From positions 1 to 53,362 of the forward strand of contig DAIDBD010000099.1 of assembly GCA_027310305.1 (NCBI GenBank): DNA of 53,362 nucleotides, given 5' to 3'. Source of the DNA: Herminiimonas sp. Its GTDB lineage: Bacteria > Pseudomonadota > Gammaproteobacteria > Burkholderiales > Burkholderiaceae_D. Positions 35,294 through 46,266 of this stretch are shown here, in pieces. The translations under genes and the position numbers were made by a program. Each line of letters opens with the position of its first letter. The first letter of the stretch is position 1. The notes under the pieces were generated by a model. That model saw nothing but the letters and a program-made list of their open reading frames with translations, was not told where the DNA came from and ran no database searches.

Positions 35294-37081
35294 TCAATCG
35301 CCTTTTACAATTCCTTCACGACGCGGATCGGCGCCGCCGAACCACATTTGCTCGCCGTGGATATTGATCCGCATGATGCCTTGCAAACCGGAAGTCTGCT
35401 CCATCACGCGCACGTTGTGGCCTTTCGCTTTCAGTTGTTCAACCAGTGCGTCCGACACGCGGCCCTGCTCCAGTTCGGTCGGGCCGTTGCGGCTGCCGAA
35501 GTTGGGCAGGCTGATCGCCTGCTGCACATTCAACCCCCAATCCATCATGCCGACCAGCACCTTGGCGACATAATTGATGATGGCGGAACCGCCCGGCGAG
35601 CCGGTCGACAGGATCAGGTTTTTGGTGCCTTTTTCAAAGACGAAGGTCGGCGCCATCGAACTGCGCGGGCGCTTGCCGCCTTGCACCCGGTTCGCGATCG
35701 GACCGTTGGCATCGGCCGAATCGAACGAGAAATCGGTCAGTTCATTATTGAGCAAAAACCCGCGCACCATTTGACGGGAGCCGAATGCATCCTCAATCGT
35801 GGTGGTCATCGAGATCGCATTGCCGTTGCCGTCGACGATCGAAATATGGGAAGTCGACGGCAGTTCCGGCGACGTGTCCTGGCCCCATGCGACATTTATT
35901 CCCGGCGGCGTGCCCGGCTTGGCTATCCCCATTGATTTATCGGTGATCAGTGCGGCGCGCCCGGCCAGATATTTTTTATCCAGCAGCGGCTTCGGGCTGT
36001 TACCCGGCAGCGGCACGAAATCGGTATCGGCGACATAACGGCTGCGGTCAGCATAAGCCAGGCGTCCGGCTTCCGAAAACAGATGCACTGCTGCGGCGTT
36101 AAGCGCGCCATCGTTGGGTGCGAACGCACCGATATCGCGGTTTTCCAGTATGCCCAGCATCTGCGCAATGGCAATGCCGCCGGACGACGGCGGCGGCATG
36201 CCGCATACGGTCCATGCCTTGTAATCCGAACAGATCGGCTCGCGCACTTTCGCCTGATAACCGGCGATGTCGGCTGCGGTCAGACCGCCCGGATTGATGG
36301 GATGCCCTTTCACCTTTGCTTCGATGTCGCGTGCAATCCGGCCTTTATAAAATGCATCCGCACCGCCATTGGCAATCTCGCGCAGCACGTTCGCCAGTTC
36401 GGGATTTTTCAATATATGTCCCGCCTGCCAGGAGTTGCCGTTCCTGTCGTAAAAATAAGCGGCGGCCGTGGCATCTTGCTTCAAATGCTGCTCAGCCTTG
36501 AGCAAGGCGGCAAGACGCGGACTGACTGCGAAACCTTCGTCGGCAAGCTTGATCGCAGGAGTAAACAACGTTGCCCACGGCAGCTTGCCGTACTGCTTGT
36601 GCGCCAGTTCCAGCATGCGCAGCACGCCAGGGACGCCGACCGAGCGGCCGCCGACCACGCCGTCGTAAAAACCCATCGCCTTGCCATCGGCGGTCTGGAA
36701 CAGTTTATCGGTCGCGGCGGCCGGCGCGGTTTCGCGGCCGTCGAATGCCTTGACCGTGGTGCCGTCGAAATGCATCAGGAATGCACCGCCGCCGATTCCG
36801 GACGACTGCGGCTCAACCAGCATCAATACCATCTGCGTCGCAATCGCGGCATCGATTGCGGAACCGCCCGCTTTCAATACCTGATAGCCGGCATCGGTAG
36901 CAAGCGGATTGGCGGCGGCAACCATGAAGCGCTTTGCAACCCAGCCGGGCTTCTCCGTGTAGCCGCTGGCCGCTTCCGGCGCTTTCAATGCGAGATCGGG
37001 AATCTGATACTGGAAAGCCGGCGCAGTGGCGCAACCGGCCAGCCATGTCACGACAAATAAGACAGCGGCCATTCTGATCAT
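35294..37081 (-). CDS. ggt: Gamma-glutamyltransferase, predicted lipoprotein
   Basis: This 595-residue enzyme removes or transfers the gamma-glutamyl group of glutathione. It should be cleaved into large and small subunits before the nucleophilic Thr in TSHISIVDGNG. Substrate-site motifs include SSGIGGGAFLMHFDG, FDGRETAP and STGSPGGSAIINYV. The start at 37081 (GGAGAG upstream) gives an N-terminus MIRMAAVLFVVTWLAGC with a lipobox at C17, so it is probably anchored to a membrane rather than free in the periplasm. A longer frame begins at 37111. The SDR gene is 45 bases upstream on the same strand. Confidence 0.94.
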   Translation of the reverse strand: MIRMAAVLFVVTWLAGCATAPAFQYQIPDLALKAPEAASGYTEKPGWVAKRFMVAAANPLATDAGYQVLKAGGSAIDAAIATQMVLMLVEPQSSGIGGGAFLMHFDGTTVKAFDGRETAPAAATDKLFQTADGKAMGFYDGVVGGRSVGVPGVLRMLELAHKQYGKLPWATLFTPAIKLADEGFAVSPRLAALLKAEQHLKQDATAAAYFYDRNGNSWQAGHILKNPELANVLREIANGGADAFYKGRIARDIEAKVKGHPINPGGLTAADIAGYQAKVREPICSDYKAWTVCGMPPPSSGGIAIAQMLGILENRDIGAFAPNDGALNAAAVHLFSEAGRLAYADRSRYVADTDFVPLPGNSPKPLLDKKYLAGRAALITDKSMGIAKPGTPPGINVAWGQDTSPELPSTSHISIVDGNGNAISMTTTIEDAFGSRQMVRGFLLNNELTDFSFDSADANGPIANRVQGGKRPRSSMAPTFVFEKGTKNLILSTGSPGGSAIINYVAKVLVGMMDWGLNVQQAISLPNFGSRNGPTELEQGRVSDALVEQLKAKGHNVRVMEQTSGLQGIMRINIHGEQMWFGGADPRREGIVKGD

Positions 37082-37126
37082 TAAAACTCTCCATGAAAAA
37101 AGCAAGTGCAAGGCGTAGCAATCTCT

Positions 37127-37885
37127 TTATTTCGGCTGCATGCGAATCGCGCCATCCAGACGAATTGTTTCACCGTTAAGCATCACGTTTTCGATGATGG
37201 TTTTTGCCAGATGCGCGAACTCCGACGGCTTGCCCAGACGCGGCGGGAACGGCACCATGCGGCCGAGCGCATCCTGTATTTCCTGCGGCATGCCGAGCAG
37301 CATCGGCGTCTCGAAAATACCCGGCGCAATCGTCATCACGCGAATGCCGCTGCGCGACAGGTCGCGCGCCATCGGCAATGTCAAACCGACTACCGCCGCC
37401 TTGGATGACGCATACGCCGCCTGGCCGATCTGGCCGTCATATGCGGCAACCGATGCGGTGTTGATGATCACGCCGCGTTCGCCTTGCTCACTGGCATCGG
37501 CTTTCGACATCGCCTCTGCCGCCAGGCGTGCCATGTTGAACGTGCCGACCAGGTTGATATTGACCGTTCTCTGGAACACATCCAGCGGATGCGGACCATC
37601 CTTGCCGACTGTCTTGATGGCCGGTGCCACGCCGGCGCAATTGATCAGACCGCGCAGCGTACCCAGTGCAAGCGCTGCATCGACCACAGCCTTGCCATCG
37701 GCTTCGGAGGTCACATCGCATTTGATGAACTTGCCATGCAGTTCGGCCGCCAGTTTTTCACCCGCCTCGACCTGCACATCGGCCAGCACCACTTTGCCGC
37801 CGTTCTCGACAATCATGCGCGCCGTCGCCGCACCCAGACCGGAAGCGCCGCCGGTGACGATGAATACGCTGTTTTGAATCTGCAT
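37127..37885 (-). CDS. SDR family 3-hydroxyacyl-CoA dehydrogenase-type oxidoreductase
   Basis: This 252-residue short-chain dehydrogenase resembles type II 3-hydroxyacyl-CoA dehydrogenases (HSD17B10-like). The cofactor motif is TGGASGLGAATARM and LADVQ places an acidic residue for NAD. NCAGVAPA and the active site S (NTASVAAY), Y and K (YASSKAA) are intact. Family traits are VFQRTVNINLVGTFNMARLA and ENVMLNGETIRLDGAIRM. AGAGGA precedes the start. The ggt gene follows; a shared pathway is not evident. Confidence 0.9.
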   Translation of the reverse strand: MQIQNSVFIVTGGASGLGAATARMIVENGGKVVLADVQVEAGEKLAAELHGKFIKCDVTSEADGKAVVDAALALGTLRGLINCAGVAPAIKTVGKDGPHPLDVFQRTVNINLVGTFNMARLAAEAMSKADASEQGERGVIINTASVAAYDGQIGQAAYASSKAAVVGLTLPMARDLSRSGIRVMTIAPGIFETPMLLGMPQEIQDALGRMVPFPPRLGKPSEFAHLAKTIIENVMLNGETIRLDGAIRMQPK

Positions 37886-37979
37886 CTTTTCCTCTTGGAT
37901 AATTGAAACTATTCATGACGTTTACGTCAACGTCAACCGTTGCCAATTGTAGCGAACTTTTGACTGAGAGCGCCTGAAA

Positions 37980-38009
37980 ATGAAAAGGCAGCCGAAGCTG
38001 CCTTTTCAT
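37980..38009. terminator. Terminator of hppA
   Basis: A 13-bp perfect stem, ATGAAAAGGCAGC and its complement, with a CGAA/TTCG tetraloop lies 15 bases beyond the hppA stop. Minus-strand T tracts follow as TTTTCATTTT. Confidence 0.88.
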
Positions 38010-38024
38010 GAGCGATGGCTTTTG

Positions 38025-40211
38025 CTACGGTTTGGCTGCCATTACCGGTGTCGGTGTCAGCGCCAAAGTTGCCGGCATCGCCGCCGACGCAGCTTCCGCA
38101 ACGGCAGCGGGTGCAGTCATTGCGGTCGGCGTCGCGACATCATGCGCGTTGCCGACTTGCATGCCGACCGCAGGCAGCAACGGCACGATCAGCAACGCGA
38201 CGATATTGATGATCTTGATCAGCGGATTGACCGCCGGGCCGGCGGTGTCCTTGTACGGATCGCCGACGGTATCGCCGGTCACCGCTGCCTTGTGCGCTTC
38301 GGAACCCTTGCCGCCGTGATTGCCGTCTTCGATGTATTTCTTCGCGTTATCCCAGGCGCCGCCGCCGGTGGTCATCGAAATCGCGACGAAGATCCCGGTC
38401 ACGATCGCGCCCATCAGCACGCCGCCCAGCGCGGCCGGTCCGAGAATCAGGCCGACCAGGATCGGCACGACGACCGGCAACAGCGACGGCACGACCATTT
38501 CCTTGATCGCGGCCGTGGTCAGCATATCGACCGCCTTGTCGTATTCCGGCTTGCCCGAGCCATCCATGATGCCTTTGATGTCGCGGAACTGGCGCCGCAC
38601 TTCGACCACCACCGCGCCGGCTGCGCGACCTACCGCTTCCATCGCCATCGCGCCGAACAGGTAAGGAATCAAACCGCCGATGAACAGGCCGACGATCACC
38701 ATCGGGTTCGACAAGTCGAACGACGTGCTGTTGCCGACCGCATCGAGCGCATGGGTGTAATCGGCGAACAGCACCAGCGCGGCCAGACCGGCCGAACCGA
38801 TTGCGTAACCCTTGGTCACCGCCTTGGTCGTATTGCCGACCGCATCGAGCGGATCGGTAATGGCACGCACCGAATCGGGCATGTGGGACATTTCGGCGAT
38901 GCCGCCGGCGTTATCGGTGATAGGGCCGTAGGCATCGAGCGCGACAATGATGCCGGCCATCGATAGCATCGATGTGGCGGCGACCGCAATGCCGTACAAC
39001 CCGCCGAGCCAGTACGACGCGAGGATGGCTACGCACACCGACAACACCGGGTAAGCGGTGGATTTCATCGATACGCCGAGACCGGCGATGATGTTGGTAC
39101 CGTGGCCGGTGGTCGATGCCTGGGCGATATGCTGCACCGGCTTGAAATCGGTGCCGGTGTAATACTCGGTGATGTAGACCATCAGCCCGGTCAATACGAT
39201 GCCGACCACCGCGCAGCTCATCATCGGCACCCGTGCCTCGGGCGGCATGATCAGCCAGGTGACGACCGCAAAGCCGATCAACGACAGGCCGGCTGCCCAC
39301 CACAGGCCGGTGTACAGCGCCGACATGATTTTCTTGCCCGGCCTGGCCTTGACCATCGAGCAGCCGATGATCGATGCAATGATCGAGACGCCGCCCAGCA
39401 GCAGCGGATAAAGCGCCGCCTGCATTTCAAATCCCTGGATCATCAGCGTGCCGAGCAGCATCGTCGCGATCAGCGTTACGACGTAGGTCTCGAACAGGTC
39501 GGCGGCCATGCCTGCGCAGTCGCCGACGTTGTCGCCGACGTTGTCCGCGATCACCGCCGGGTTGCGCGGATCGTCTTCCGGAATGCCGGCTTCGACCTTG
39601 CCCACCAGATCGGCGCCGACATCGGCGCCCTTGGTGAAAATGCCGCCGCCCAGCCGCGCGAAAATCGAGATCAGCGACGCGCCGAAAGCGAGGCCGATCA
39701 ATGGCTTGATGACGTCGTGCTGCGACACCGTGTAGCCGGCCCCGTGCGGAGCGGTAGCGATCAGTATCCAGTAGAAAATCGCGACGCCGAGCAGGCCCAG
39801 GCCAACCACCAGCATGCCGGTGATCGCGCCGCCCTTGAAGGCGACATCGAGCGCCTCGTTCATGCCTTTGGTTGCCGCCTGCGCGGTGCGGACGTTGGCA
39901 CGGACCGACACGTTCATGCCGATGAAACCGCAGGCGCCGGACAGCACTGCGCCGATCAGAAAGCCCATGGCCGTGGTGAGTCCCAGACCGGGAACGAAAG
40001 CGATCACGAGAAACAGCACCACGCCGACGAAGGCGATCGTGCGGTATTGCCTGGCGAGGTAAGCCGCCGCGCCCTGTTGAATGGCGGCGGCGATTTCCTG
40101 CATCCGGGCGTTGCCGGGGTCCTGTTTCAAGATCCAGCTACGCGACATCAATCCGTAGATGACGGCGATGATGCCGCACGCTACGACAAACCATAAGCTT
40201 GCTGTTGCCAT
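38025..40211 (-). CDS. hppA: K+-independent membrane-bound H+-translocating pyrophosphatase
   Basis: This 728-residue inner-membrane pump uses PPi hydrolysis to export protons. Sixteen helices are expected. The substrate site has [20 protein letters not shown] and [20 protein letters not shown] (about 188-230), and a second acidic cluster in [18 protein letters not shown]463 in [10 protein letters not shown] marks the K+-independent class, where K+-dependent pumps have Ala. The last 48 or so residues (after IVPLLP) are an Ala/Thr/Pro-rich tail not typical of the family core. GGAGGAG before the ATG gives a strong ribosome site. Confidence 0.96.
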   Translation of the reverse strand: MATASLWFVVACGIIAVIYGLMSRSWILKQDPGNARMQEIAAAIQQGAAAYLARQYRTIAFVGVVLFLVIAFVPGLGLTTAMGFLIGAVLSGACGFIGMNVSVRANVRTAQAATKGMNEALDVAFKGGAITGMLVVGLGLLGVAIFYWILIATAPHGAGYTVSQHDVIKPLIGLAFGASLISIFARLGGGIFTKGADVGADLVGKVEAGIPEDDPRNPAVIADNVGDNVGDCAGMAADLFETYVVTLIATMLLGTLMIQGFEMQAALYPLLLGGVSIIASIIGCSMVKARPGKKIMSALYTGLWWAAGLSLIGFAVVTWLIMPPEARVPMMSCAVVGIVLTGLMVYITEYYTGTDFKPVQHIAQASTTGHGTNIIAGLGVSMKSTAYPVLSVCVAILASYWLGGLYGIAVAATSMLSMAGIIVALDAYGPITDNAGGIAEMSHMPDSVRAITDPLDAVGNTTKAVTKGYAIGSAGLAALVLFADYTHALDAVGNSTSFDLSNPMVIVGLFIGGLIPYLFGAMAMEAVGRAAGAVVVEVRRQFRDIKGIMDGSGKPEYDKAVDMLTTAAIKEMVVPSLLPVVVPILVGLILGPAALGGVLMGAIVTGIFVAISMTTGGGAWDNAKKYIEDGNHGGKGSEAHKAAVTGDTVGDPYKDTAGPAVNPLIKIINIVALLIVPLLPAVGMQVGNAHDVATPTAMTAPAAVAEAASAAMPATLALTPTPVMAAKP

Positions 40212-40392
40212 ATTGACTCCTCCCGATGATCACGACAAAGTTATAACCACTACGACGTTCCGCAGGACGGCGACGGCAGGCATCGTTCATGCCAAAGATA
40301 TCTGCTGTCGTCGTCCTGCGATTACTGCGTACTGCAAAACTTTCCGCTGCCCTTTTTATTTTTTATGCGCCTGAACTGGCTAAAGGATCATT

Positions 40393-40420
40393 AAAAAAGC
40401 GGACACATGGTCCGCTTTTC
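40393..40420 (-). terminator. Rho-independent terminator of adk
   Basis: AAGCGGA and TCCGCTT pair around a seven-base loop, followed on the minus strand by six T. It lies three bases beyond the adk stop codon, closing the exbB-to-adk cluster. Confidence 0.9.
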
Positions 40421-40422
40421 AT

Positions 40423-41121
<699 letters not shown>

Positions 41122-41225
41122 CTATGCAATCGCCGTGTGAGGGTTGTGTTTTATCACACTAACTTTGCACGAAACTTACCACAGAATTTCACCAAACCAG
41201 TGCTTTGGCTTTGATTTCCAATAAT

Positions 41226-41978
41226 TCACCGGCTGAAATGCCGCCGCACCCGCGCCAGATCGCCGGGCGTATCGACGCCGGCTGCCGGCGCCGTCCGTGT
41301 TACGTGTACAGCGATCGGGAATCCGTGCCACAGCACGCGCAACTGCTCCAGCGCCTCGACCTGCTCCAACGGCGACGCCGCAAGTGCCGGGTACGCTTGC
41401 AAAAACGCATTGGTGTACGCATACAGGCCGATATGGCGCAGCGGAAGGTAGCCAATTGGAAGCGCCTGCCTCGATTGCGCAAAGCCGTCGCGATGCCACG
41501 GAATCGCCGCTCTCGAGAAATACAGCGCCCGGCCCGCGTTGTCCAGCACCACCTTCACCACGTTCGGATTGAAAATATCTTCGATGTCGTCGATCGCATG
41601 CGCGGCGGTCGCCATCGGCACATCCTGCGCGATCCGCGCCGCGGTCGCCGCAATCAGTGCCGGGTCGATCAGCGGTTCATCGCCCTGCACGTTGACGACC
41701 ACCGCGTCCGGCGCCAGGCCGATGGCGGCAGCCACTTCGGCAATCCGGTCGGTGCCGGACGGATGGTCGGCGCGCGTCATGTGCACTGCCACGCCATGCT
41801 GCCGGCATGCGTTGGAAATATCGGCGTGATCGGTTGCAACAATGATCTGCAATGCGCCGGATCGGGCAGCGCGCTCGGCGACCCGCACCACCATCGGCTT
41901 GCCGCCCAGATCGGCCAGCGGCTTGTTGGGGAGGCGGGTCGATGCGAGACGGGCCGGAATAATGACGGTGAAGGACAT
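41226..41978 (-). CDS. kdsB: 3-deoxy-manno-octulosonate cytidylyltransferase
   Basis: KdsB activates Kdo as CMP-Kdo for lipopolysaccharide inner-core synthesis. The 250-residue enzyme has the nucleotide-binding start [21 protein letters not shown] and conserved [13 protein letters not shown]. It also has [13 protein letters not shown] and [14 protein letters not shown]. It lies downstream of the Trm112-like gene by 82 bases, within the cluster that also supplies LpxK. Confidence 0.96.
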   Translation of the reverse strand: MSFTVIIPARLASTRLPNKPLADLGGKPMVVRVAERAARSGALQIIVATDHADISNACRQHGVAVHMTRADHPSGTDRIAEVAAAIGLAPDAVVVNVQGDEPLIDPALIAATAARIAQDVPMATAAHAIDDIEDIFNPNVVKVVLDNAGRALYFSRAAIPWHRDGFAQSRQALPIGYLPLRHIGLYAYTNAFLQAYPALAASPLEQVEALEQLRVLWHGFPIAVHVTRTAPAAGVDTPGDLARVRRHFSR

Positions 41979-42060
41979 CGCGCTTTTTATGGAAACGACT
42001 GAACGGATGGCGGGATGGATGGCGCTCTATCCATCCTGGCGCAGAATCCGGCGGCAGCGA

Positions 42061-42267
42061 TCAATTGCCGGCAGGCGGAGCATCGGATGCGACTACCGTT
42101 GCCGCATTCAAATCGCGCGCGTCTTCCGCCCACATGATCGGAATGCCGTCGCGGATCGGGTACGCGAGCTTGTCCGGATTGCAGATCAGCTCCTGCGCTT
42201 TTTTATCGTATTGCAGCGGACCTTTGCAGATCGGACAAACCAGGATGTCAAGCAGTCGGGTATCCAT
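42061..42267 (-). CDS. Trm112/UPF0434 family small protein (YcaR-like)
   Basis: This 68-residue protein begins [20 protein letters not shown] and contains [20 protein letters not shown], the UPF0434/Trm112 pattern. It may bind a metal through CPxC and a third Cys, and Trm112-type proteins activate methyltransferases in other organisms. Its role in bacteria is not established. The first 20 bases of its coding frame overlap the end of lpxK. GGAG precedes its start. Confidence 0.88.
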   Translation of the reverse strand: MDTRLLDILVCPICKGPLQYDKKAQELICNPDKLAYPIRDGIPIMWAEDARDLNAATVVASDAPPAGN

Positions 42268-43294
42268 TTAATTTCTCCACGATTTTTTCAGCCAGCGCGC
42301 CATCGATGCGCGCCGTCACCGGCACGACCCACAATCGCGGGTCATTCTTGAGCGCAGCGATCCGGCTACATTTTACTGCATCCTTCTCGGTGATCAGAAT
42401 GATATCGGCCGATACGGCGGCAAACGGATTGCCCGCAAAATCGTAATGATCCGGCAGCGGCATTTCATCGAACACCAATCCGGCGTTGCGCAGCATCGTG
42501 AAAAACCGCGCCGGATTGCCGATGCCTGCGGCGGCGGCGATGCGCGGCGCGGCGATGCCTTGCGCGGATGCCGGCAGCGAACGCAACGCCACGCGCTGCG
42601 ACCGGTCCGCCAGGCGCTCGGCGACATCGCCCGACAGATGCATGCGGATGGCATCGTTCGGAATATTCGAAACAGCCTGTTCCGCGTTCACCACCATAAA
42701 ATCGCCGCGCCGCGACGCCGGCTCGCGCAACGGACCGGCCGGCAGCATCCAGCCATTGCCGCTGCCGCGCGCATCGGACAGGATGATCTCGATATCGCGC
42801 CCGAGCGCATGGTGCTGCAAGCCATCGTCCGACAGGATGACATTCACCTGCGGATGCGCAGCCAGCAACGCGCGCGCAGCGGCGGCACGGTTGCGGCCGA
42901 CCATCACCGGACATTGCGCGCGGCGCGCAATCAGCACCGGCTCATCGCCGACATTTTGCGGCACGGAATCGCACGTCACCGAACGCGGCGCCGTATTTTG
43001 CGCGCCATGGCCGCGCGAAATGACGCCGGGCACATAGCCGGCCTGCCGCAACGCTTGCGCCAGCCAGATCGTGAACGGCGTCTTGCCGGTGCCGCCGACG
43101 AACACATTGCCGACAATGATGACCGGCACCGGCAGGCGATCCGTTTTCAGCCAGCCGGCCCGATACAGGCATCGTCTCGTTGCGACCAGCGTGCGGAACA
43201 GCAAGGAAGCCGGCCATAGCATCCTGGCCAGGAACCCGCGCCGCATCCAGGCGCGCGTCAGGATCGATTCAAGTGTGGAATATCGGGATGACAA
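42248..43294 (-). CDS. lpxK: Tetraacyldisaccharide 4'-kinase LpxK
   Basis: LpxK phosphorylates the 4' position of the lipid A precursor at the inner membrane. The 348 residues include a membrane-binding N-terminal helix ([12 protein letters not shown]), a Walker [14 protein letters not shown] (62-74), [11 protein letters not shown] and [16 protein letters not shown]. The predicted start is TTG at 43294, directly after the exbD stop (TAA then TTG), without a good ribosome site, suggesting coupling to exbD. The first ATG in frame (43246) would cut into family-conserved residues. It overlaps the Trm112-like gene by 20 bases. Confidence 0.94.
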   Translation of the reverse strand: MSSRYSTLESILTRAWMRRGFLARMLWPASLLFRTLVATRRCLYRAGWLKTDRLPVPVIIVGNVFVGGTGKTPFTIWLAQALRQAGYVPGVISRGHGAQNTAPRSVTCDSVPQNVGDEPVLIARRAQCPVMVGRNRAAAARALLAAHPQVNVILSDDGLQHHALGRDIEIILSDARGSGNGWMLPAGPLREPASRRGDFMVVNAEQAVSNIPNDAIRMHLSGDVAERLADRSQRVALRSLPASAQGIAAPRIAAAAGIGNPARFFTMLRNAGLVFDEMPLPDHYDFAGNPFAAVSADIILITEKDAVKCSRIAALKNDPRLWVVPVTARIDGALAEKIVEKLNGYPTA

Positions 43295-43729
43295 TTATTT
43301 CTTGCCGCTGGTCTGCGCCGCGAACGTTACCTGCGACAAGCCGGCCAGGCGTGCCGCTTCCAGCACATTGATCACGGTCTGATGCGCCGCCATCGCATCG
43401 GCGTTGATGATGACGACCGGATCCTTTTTCGATTCATCCCTGCCGGGCATCGCATTTTTCAGATCGTCGGCCAGCCCGCCGACATCGCGAAAAGACACTT
43501 GCACGTTATTGATCGCATAGCGGCCCTGCGCATCGATCACGACATTGATTTCGGACGGACGCTCGATTGCCTTTTCGGCATCGGCGGTCGGCAATGTGAT
43601 TTGCAGCGCGGTGAATTTGCTGTAGGTCGTCGTGACCATCAGAAAAATCAGGATCACCAGCAATACGTCGATGAACGGAATCAGGTTGATTTCCGGATCT
43701 TCGCGGCCTTTGCCTTTGCGGAAGTTCAT
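43295..43729 (-). CDS. exbD: Biopolymer transport protein ExbD/TolR
   Basis: ExbD works with ExbB as a proton-driven motor that energises TonB-type outer-membrane transport. The 144-residue protein has one helix (about 15-37) preceded by INLIPFIDVLL, where the aspartate is the proton-path residue. The remainder is periplasmic. It is 26 bases after exbB and abuts lpxK. This ExbBD pair next to lipid A genes is typical for betaproteobacteria; TonB itself is not here. Confidence 0.94.
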   Translation of the reverse strand: MNFRKGKGREDPEINLIPFIDVLLVILIFLMVTTTYSKFTALQITLPTADAEKAIERPSEINVVIDAQGRYAINNVQVSFRDVGGLADDLKNAMPGRDESKKDPVVIINADAMAAHQTVINVLEAARLAGLSQVTFAAQTSGKK

Positions 43730-43755
43730 GTTCGATCACTCACTTTTCAGACCGT

Positions 43756-44361
43756 CTATCGGCGCACGTCGTGCACGGTATCGACGAATTTCACCGCCTG
43801 CTGCTCCATGTCGACGATGAAGCTGTCGACCAGTGCGCGGAAGTGGCGGTAAAAAACCAGTGCCGGCATCGCAATCGCCAGCCCGAAGCCGGTGTTGTAG
43901 AGCGCGACCGAAATGCCGTGCGCGAGTTGCGCCGGATTGGTGCCGGCCGCATTTTGCGCGCCGAAAATCTCGATCATGCCGACCACGGTGCCGAACAGCC
44001 CCATCAGCGGCGCCAGCGTGGCGATGGTGCCGAGCGTCGTCAGGAAACGCTCCAGATTGTGCGCCGTGCCGCGCCCGGCTTCTTCGATCGATTCTTTCAT
44101 CACGTCGCGCGGCGCATCGACATTGCGCAGTCCCGCGGCCAGCACGCGGCCCAACGGCGAATTCTGCTCGAGATTATCGATGACGTCGGCGTTGATTTTG
44201 CCGTTGTGATAAACCCGGATGACTTCCTGCAACAAGTTCGGCGGCAAAATCCGATTGCGGCGCAGGTACAATATTCGTTCGATGATTAAGGTCAGTGCAA
44301 CGACAGAGGCGATCAGCAGGAACCAGATCGGCCAACCTGCGGCTTGAATAATGGCGAGCAA
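43756..44361 (-). CDS. exbB: MotA/TolQ/ExbB proton channel family protein ExbB (TTG start)
   Basis: ExbB is the pentameric inner-membrane partner of ExbD. I place the start at a TTG at 44361, giving MLAIIQAAGWPIWFLLI and 201 residues. AAGGAG lies six bases upstream, and the family N-terminus begins at that point. The longer frame up to 44481 would add 40 residues unlike ExbB. Three helices are visible (about 8-30, 113-135, 155-175) together with APLMGLFGTVVGMI and GISVALYNTGFGLAIAMPAL. It opens the exbB-exbD-lpxK-Trm112-kdsB-adk cluster. Confidence 0.9.
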   Translation of the reverse strand: MLAIIQAAGWPIWFLLIASVVALTLIIERILYLRRNRILPPNLLQEVIRVYHNGKINADVIDNLEQNSPLGRVLAAGLRNVDAPRDVMKESIEEAGRGTAHNLERFLTTLGTIATLAPLMGLFGTVVGMIEIFGAQNAAGTNPAQLAHGISVALYNTGFGLAIAMPALVFYRHFRALVDSFIVDMEQQAVKFVDTVHDVRR

Positions 44362-44766
44362 AAAAAACTCCTTGATGGGATTCGAATGTCTGGATGCAGA
44401 ATGTAACGTGTTGGGCCCGCGCGAGCAAGCGGCAACCGGCGGTAAATGCCATCCGCGGCCGATTGCATAATCGTTTGCCAATTTCGCCGGCGTGGCAGGT
44501 CAACTTTGTATTGCCGGAAGTGCGCTTTTTTTGTTTGCCGCTAACCCATGCGTTAAAAAGTTCTGCACAATATCTGTGGATAACTTTGTGAACAAGGTCG
44601 AAATCTTTTAGCAAAGTATTTGATTCAAAAGGATTTTTTTCAAATTGCACATGAATAGGGCAAATTGGTTTCCCTTTAAAATCATATACTTACAGGAAAG
44701 GATTATTACTTTTCTTTTTATGACTTTACGATGACGTATTGATGCGATCTGTGGACAGGTTTACCG
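44362..44766. other. exbB/xseA divergent region with DnaA-box-like sites
   Basis: No gene is visible in this 405-base region between the divergent exbB and xseA. It contains a perfect DnaA-box match, TGTGGATAA (44575-44583), and two near matches, TGTGAACAA (44587-44595) and TGTGGACAG (44750-44758). TATACT at 44685-44690 may be the -10 of xseA. The region turns AT-rich from about 44520. No full origin architecture is evident. Confidence 0.4.
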
Positions 44767-46140
44767 ATGAAGGCCCGCATGAATCCTGGCGATAACCTTG
44801 AAAATGCAATAACCGCGCCGCCTGTATTGACGGTATCGGCCCTGAACCAAGCGGTGGCGCGGCTGCTGGAACGCAGCTTCCCGTTGGCGTGGGTTTCCGG
44901 CGAGGTTTCCAACTTTACCCGCGCCGCATCCGGCCATTGGTATTTCACGCTCAAGGACGATGCCGCGCAGGTGCGCGCGGTCATGTTCCGCGGCCGCGCG
45001 CAGTACGCGGATTTCACGCCGCGCGAAGGCGACAAGGTCGAAGTGCGCGCGCTGGTCACGCTGTACGCGCCGCGCGGCGATTATCAGCTCAATGTCGAAG
45101 CGATCCGGCGCGCCGGCGTCGGTAACCTGTACGAAGCGTTCCTGCAACTGAAAGACAAGCTGACCGCGGAAGGCTTGTTCGACGCCGCCCGCAAGCGGCC
45201 GCTGCCCCGGTTCGCCAGAACCATCGGCATCGTCACCAGCCTGCAGGCGGCGGCGCTGCGCGATATCCTGACCACGCTGCGCCGCCGTGCGCCGCATGTG
45301 CGCGTGATCCTGTATCCGGCGCCGGTGCAGGGCGATGGCGCGGCGCAGAAAATCGCGCAGGCGATCATTGCTGCATCGACGCGGGCCGAATGCGATGTAT
45401 TGCTGGTATGCCGCGGCGGCGGCAGCATTGAAGACTTGTGGTCGTTCAACCATGAAGACGTGGCCAGAGCCATTGCTGCCTGCGCGATGCCGGTCGTTTC
45501 CGGCGTCGGCCATGAAACCGATTTCACGATTGCCGACTTCGCCGCCGATCTGCGCGCGCCGACCCCGACCGCCGCTGCGGAACTGGCCGCCACGCCCCGC
45601 GCCGACTGGCTCGCGACGCTGGAAATGCAGGCCGGCGATTTGAACCGCGCGTTCCGGCGCCGGCTGGCCGACTCTGCGCAAAATCTCGATTGGCTGTCGC
45701 GCCGGCTGGTTAGCCCCTCCGCCATGATTGCGCACGAGCGGCTGAAACTGCGCGGCATGCAGGTTCGTCTGGCGCATGCGACGCGCACGCCGCTGACCCA
45801 GGCGCGATTTTCATTGCTGCATTTGCGCACCAGGCTGGATGCGCAACTGCCGCAGACAACCGCGCACCGGATTCAGCTTGCCGATCGCCGGCGGCGCATT
45901 GTAGCGTGGATGATTGCGCAGGCAACGCAACGCCGGCAACTGCTTGCTTCACTGGCATCGCAACTGGAATTGCTGAATCCGCAGCGAACGCTGGAGCGCG
46001 GCTACGCAATCATCACCGACGCGAAAGGCAGGATCGTGCGCGGCCCCAAGGATCTGCACGCGCGCGCCATCGTTACGATGCGGCTGGCCGATGGAACGGC
46101 GGAAGTCGGCATAGCCAGCGTGCAGCCGTCGCTGGAATGA
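44767..46140 (+). CDS. xseA: Exodeoxyribonuclease VII large subunit
   Basis: XseA forms the large subunit of a single-strand exonuclease that acts in both directions. The 457-residue protein has an OB-fold N-terminus ([25 protein letters not shown]) and [35 protein letters not shown] and [18 protein letters not shown] belong to the catalytic part. A coiled-coil region precedes the C-terminus. ATG at 44767 has ACAGG seven bases upstream; an ATG at 44779 is possible. XseB is not in the window. Confidence 0.96.
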   Translation: MKARMNPGDNLENAITAPPVLTVSALNQAVARLLERSFPLAWVSGEVSNFTRAASGHWYFTLKDDAAQVRAVMFRGRAQYADFTPREGDKVEVRALVTLYAPRGDYQLNVEAIRRAGVGNLYEAFLQLKDKLTAEGLFDAARKRPLPRFARTIGIVTSLQAAALRDILTTLRRRAPHVRVILYPAPVQGDGAAQKIAQAIIAASTRAECDVLLVCRGGGSIEDLWSFNHEDVARAIAACAMPVVSGVGHETDFTIADFAADLRAPTPTAAAELAATPRADWLATLEMQAGDLNRAFRRRLADSAQNLDWLSRRLVSPSAMIAHERLKLRGMQVRLAHATRTPLTQARFSLLHLRTRLDAQLPQTTAHRIQLADRRRRIVAWMIAQATQRRQLLASLASQLELLNPQRTLERGYAIITDAKGRIVRGPKDLHARAIVTMRLADGTAEVGIASVQPSLE

Positions 46141-46266
46141 TCCGATGGCCTTTCGGCGTTATCTTGTTCCGCATCAGTTCGCTGACCGGTGCAACCAAAC
46201 CGTATCCGACTTACAATTAACGTTTTGTCAAAAAAGACTCCCCCGAACAAACTGAAAGGATTCGAC

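Noticed and set aside
39102-40196. 364-codon open frame antisense to hppA
   Set aside because: His/Arg/Asp-rich shadow of a GC-rich membrane-protein gene without any family motif.
44575-44758. DnaA boxes read as a replication origin
   Set aside because: No dnaA, dnaN or gidA/parAB neighbours and only one perfect box, so an origin is not supported.
44761-45777. 338-codon open frame antisense to xseA
   Set aside because: It is Arg/Gln-rich and low-complexity in the way of GC-rich shadow frames; xseA on the plus strand is unambiguous.
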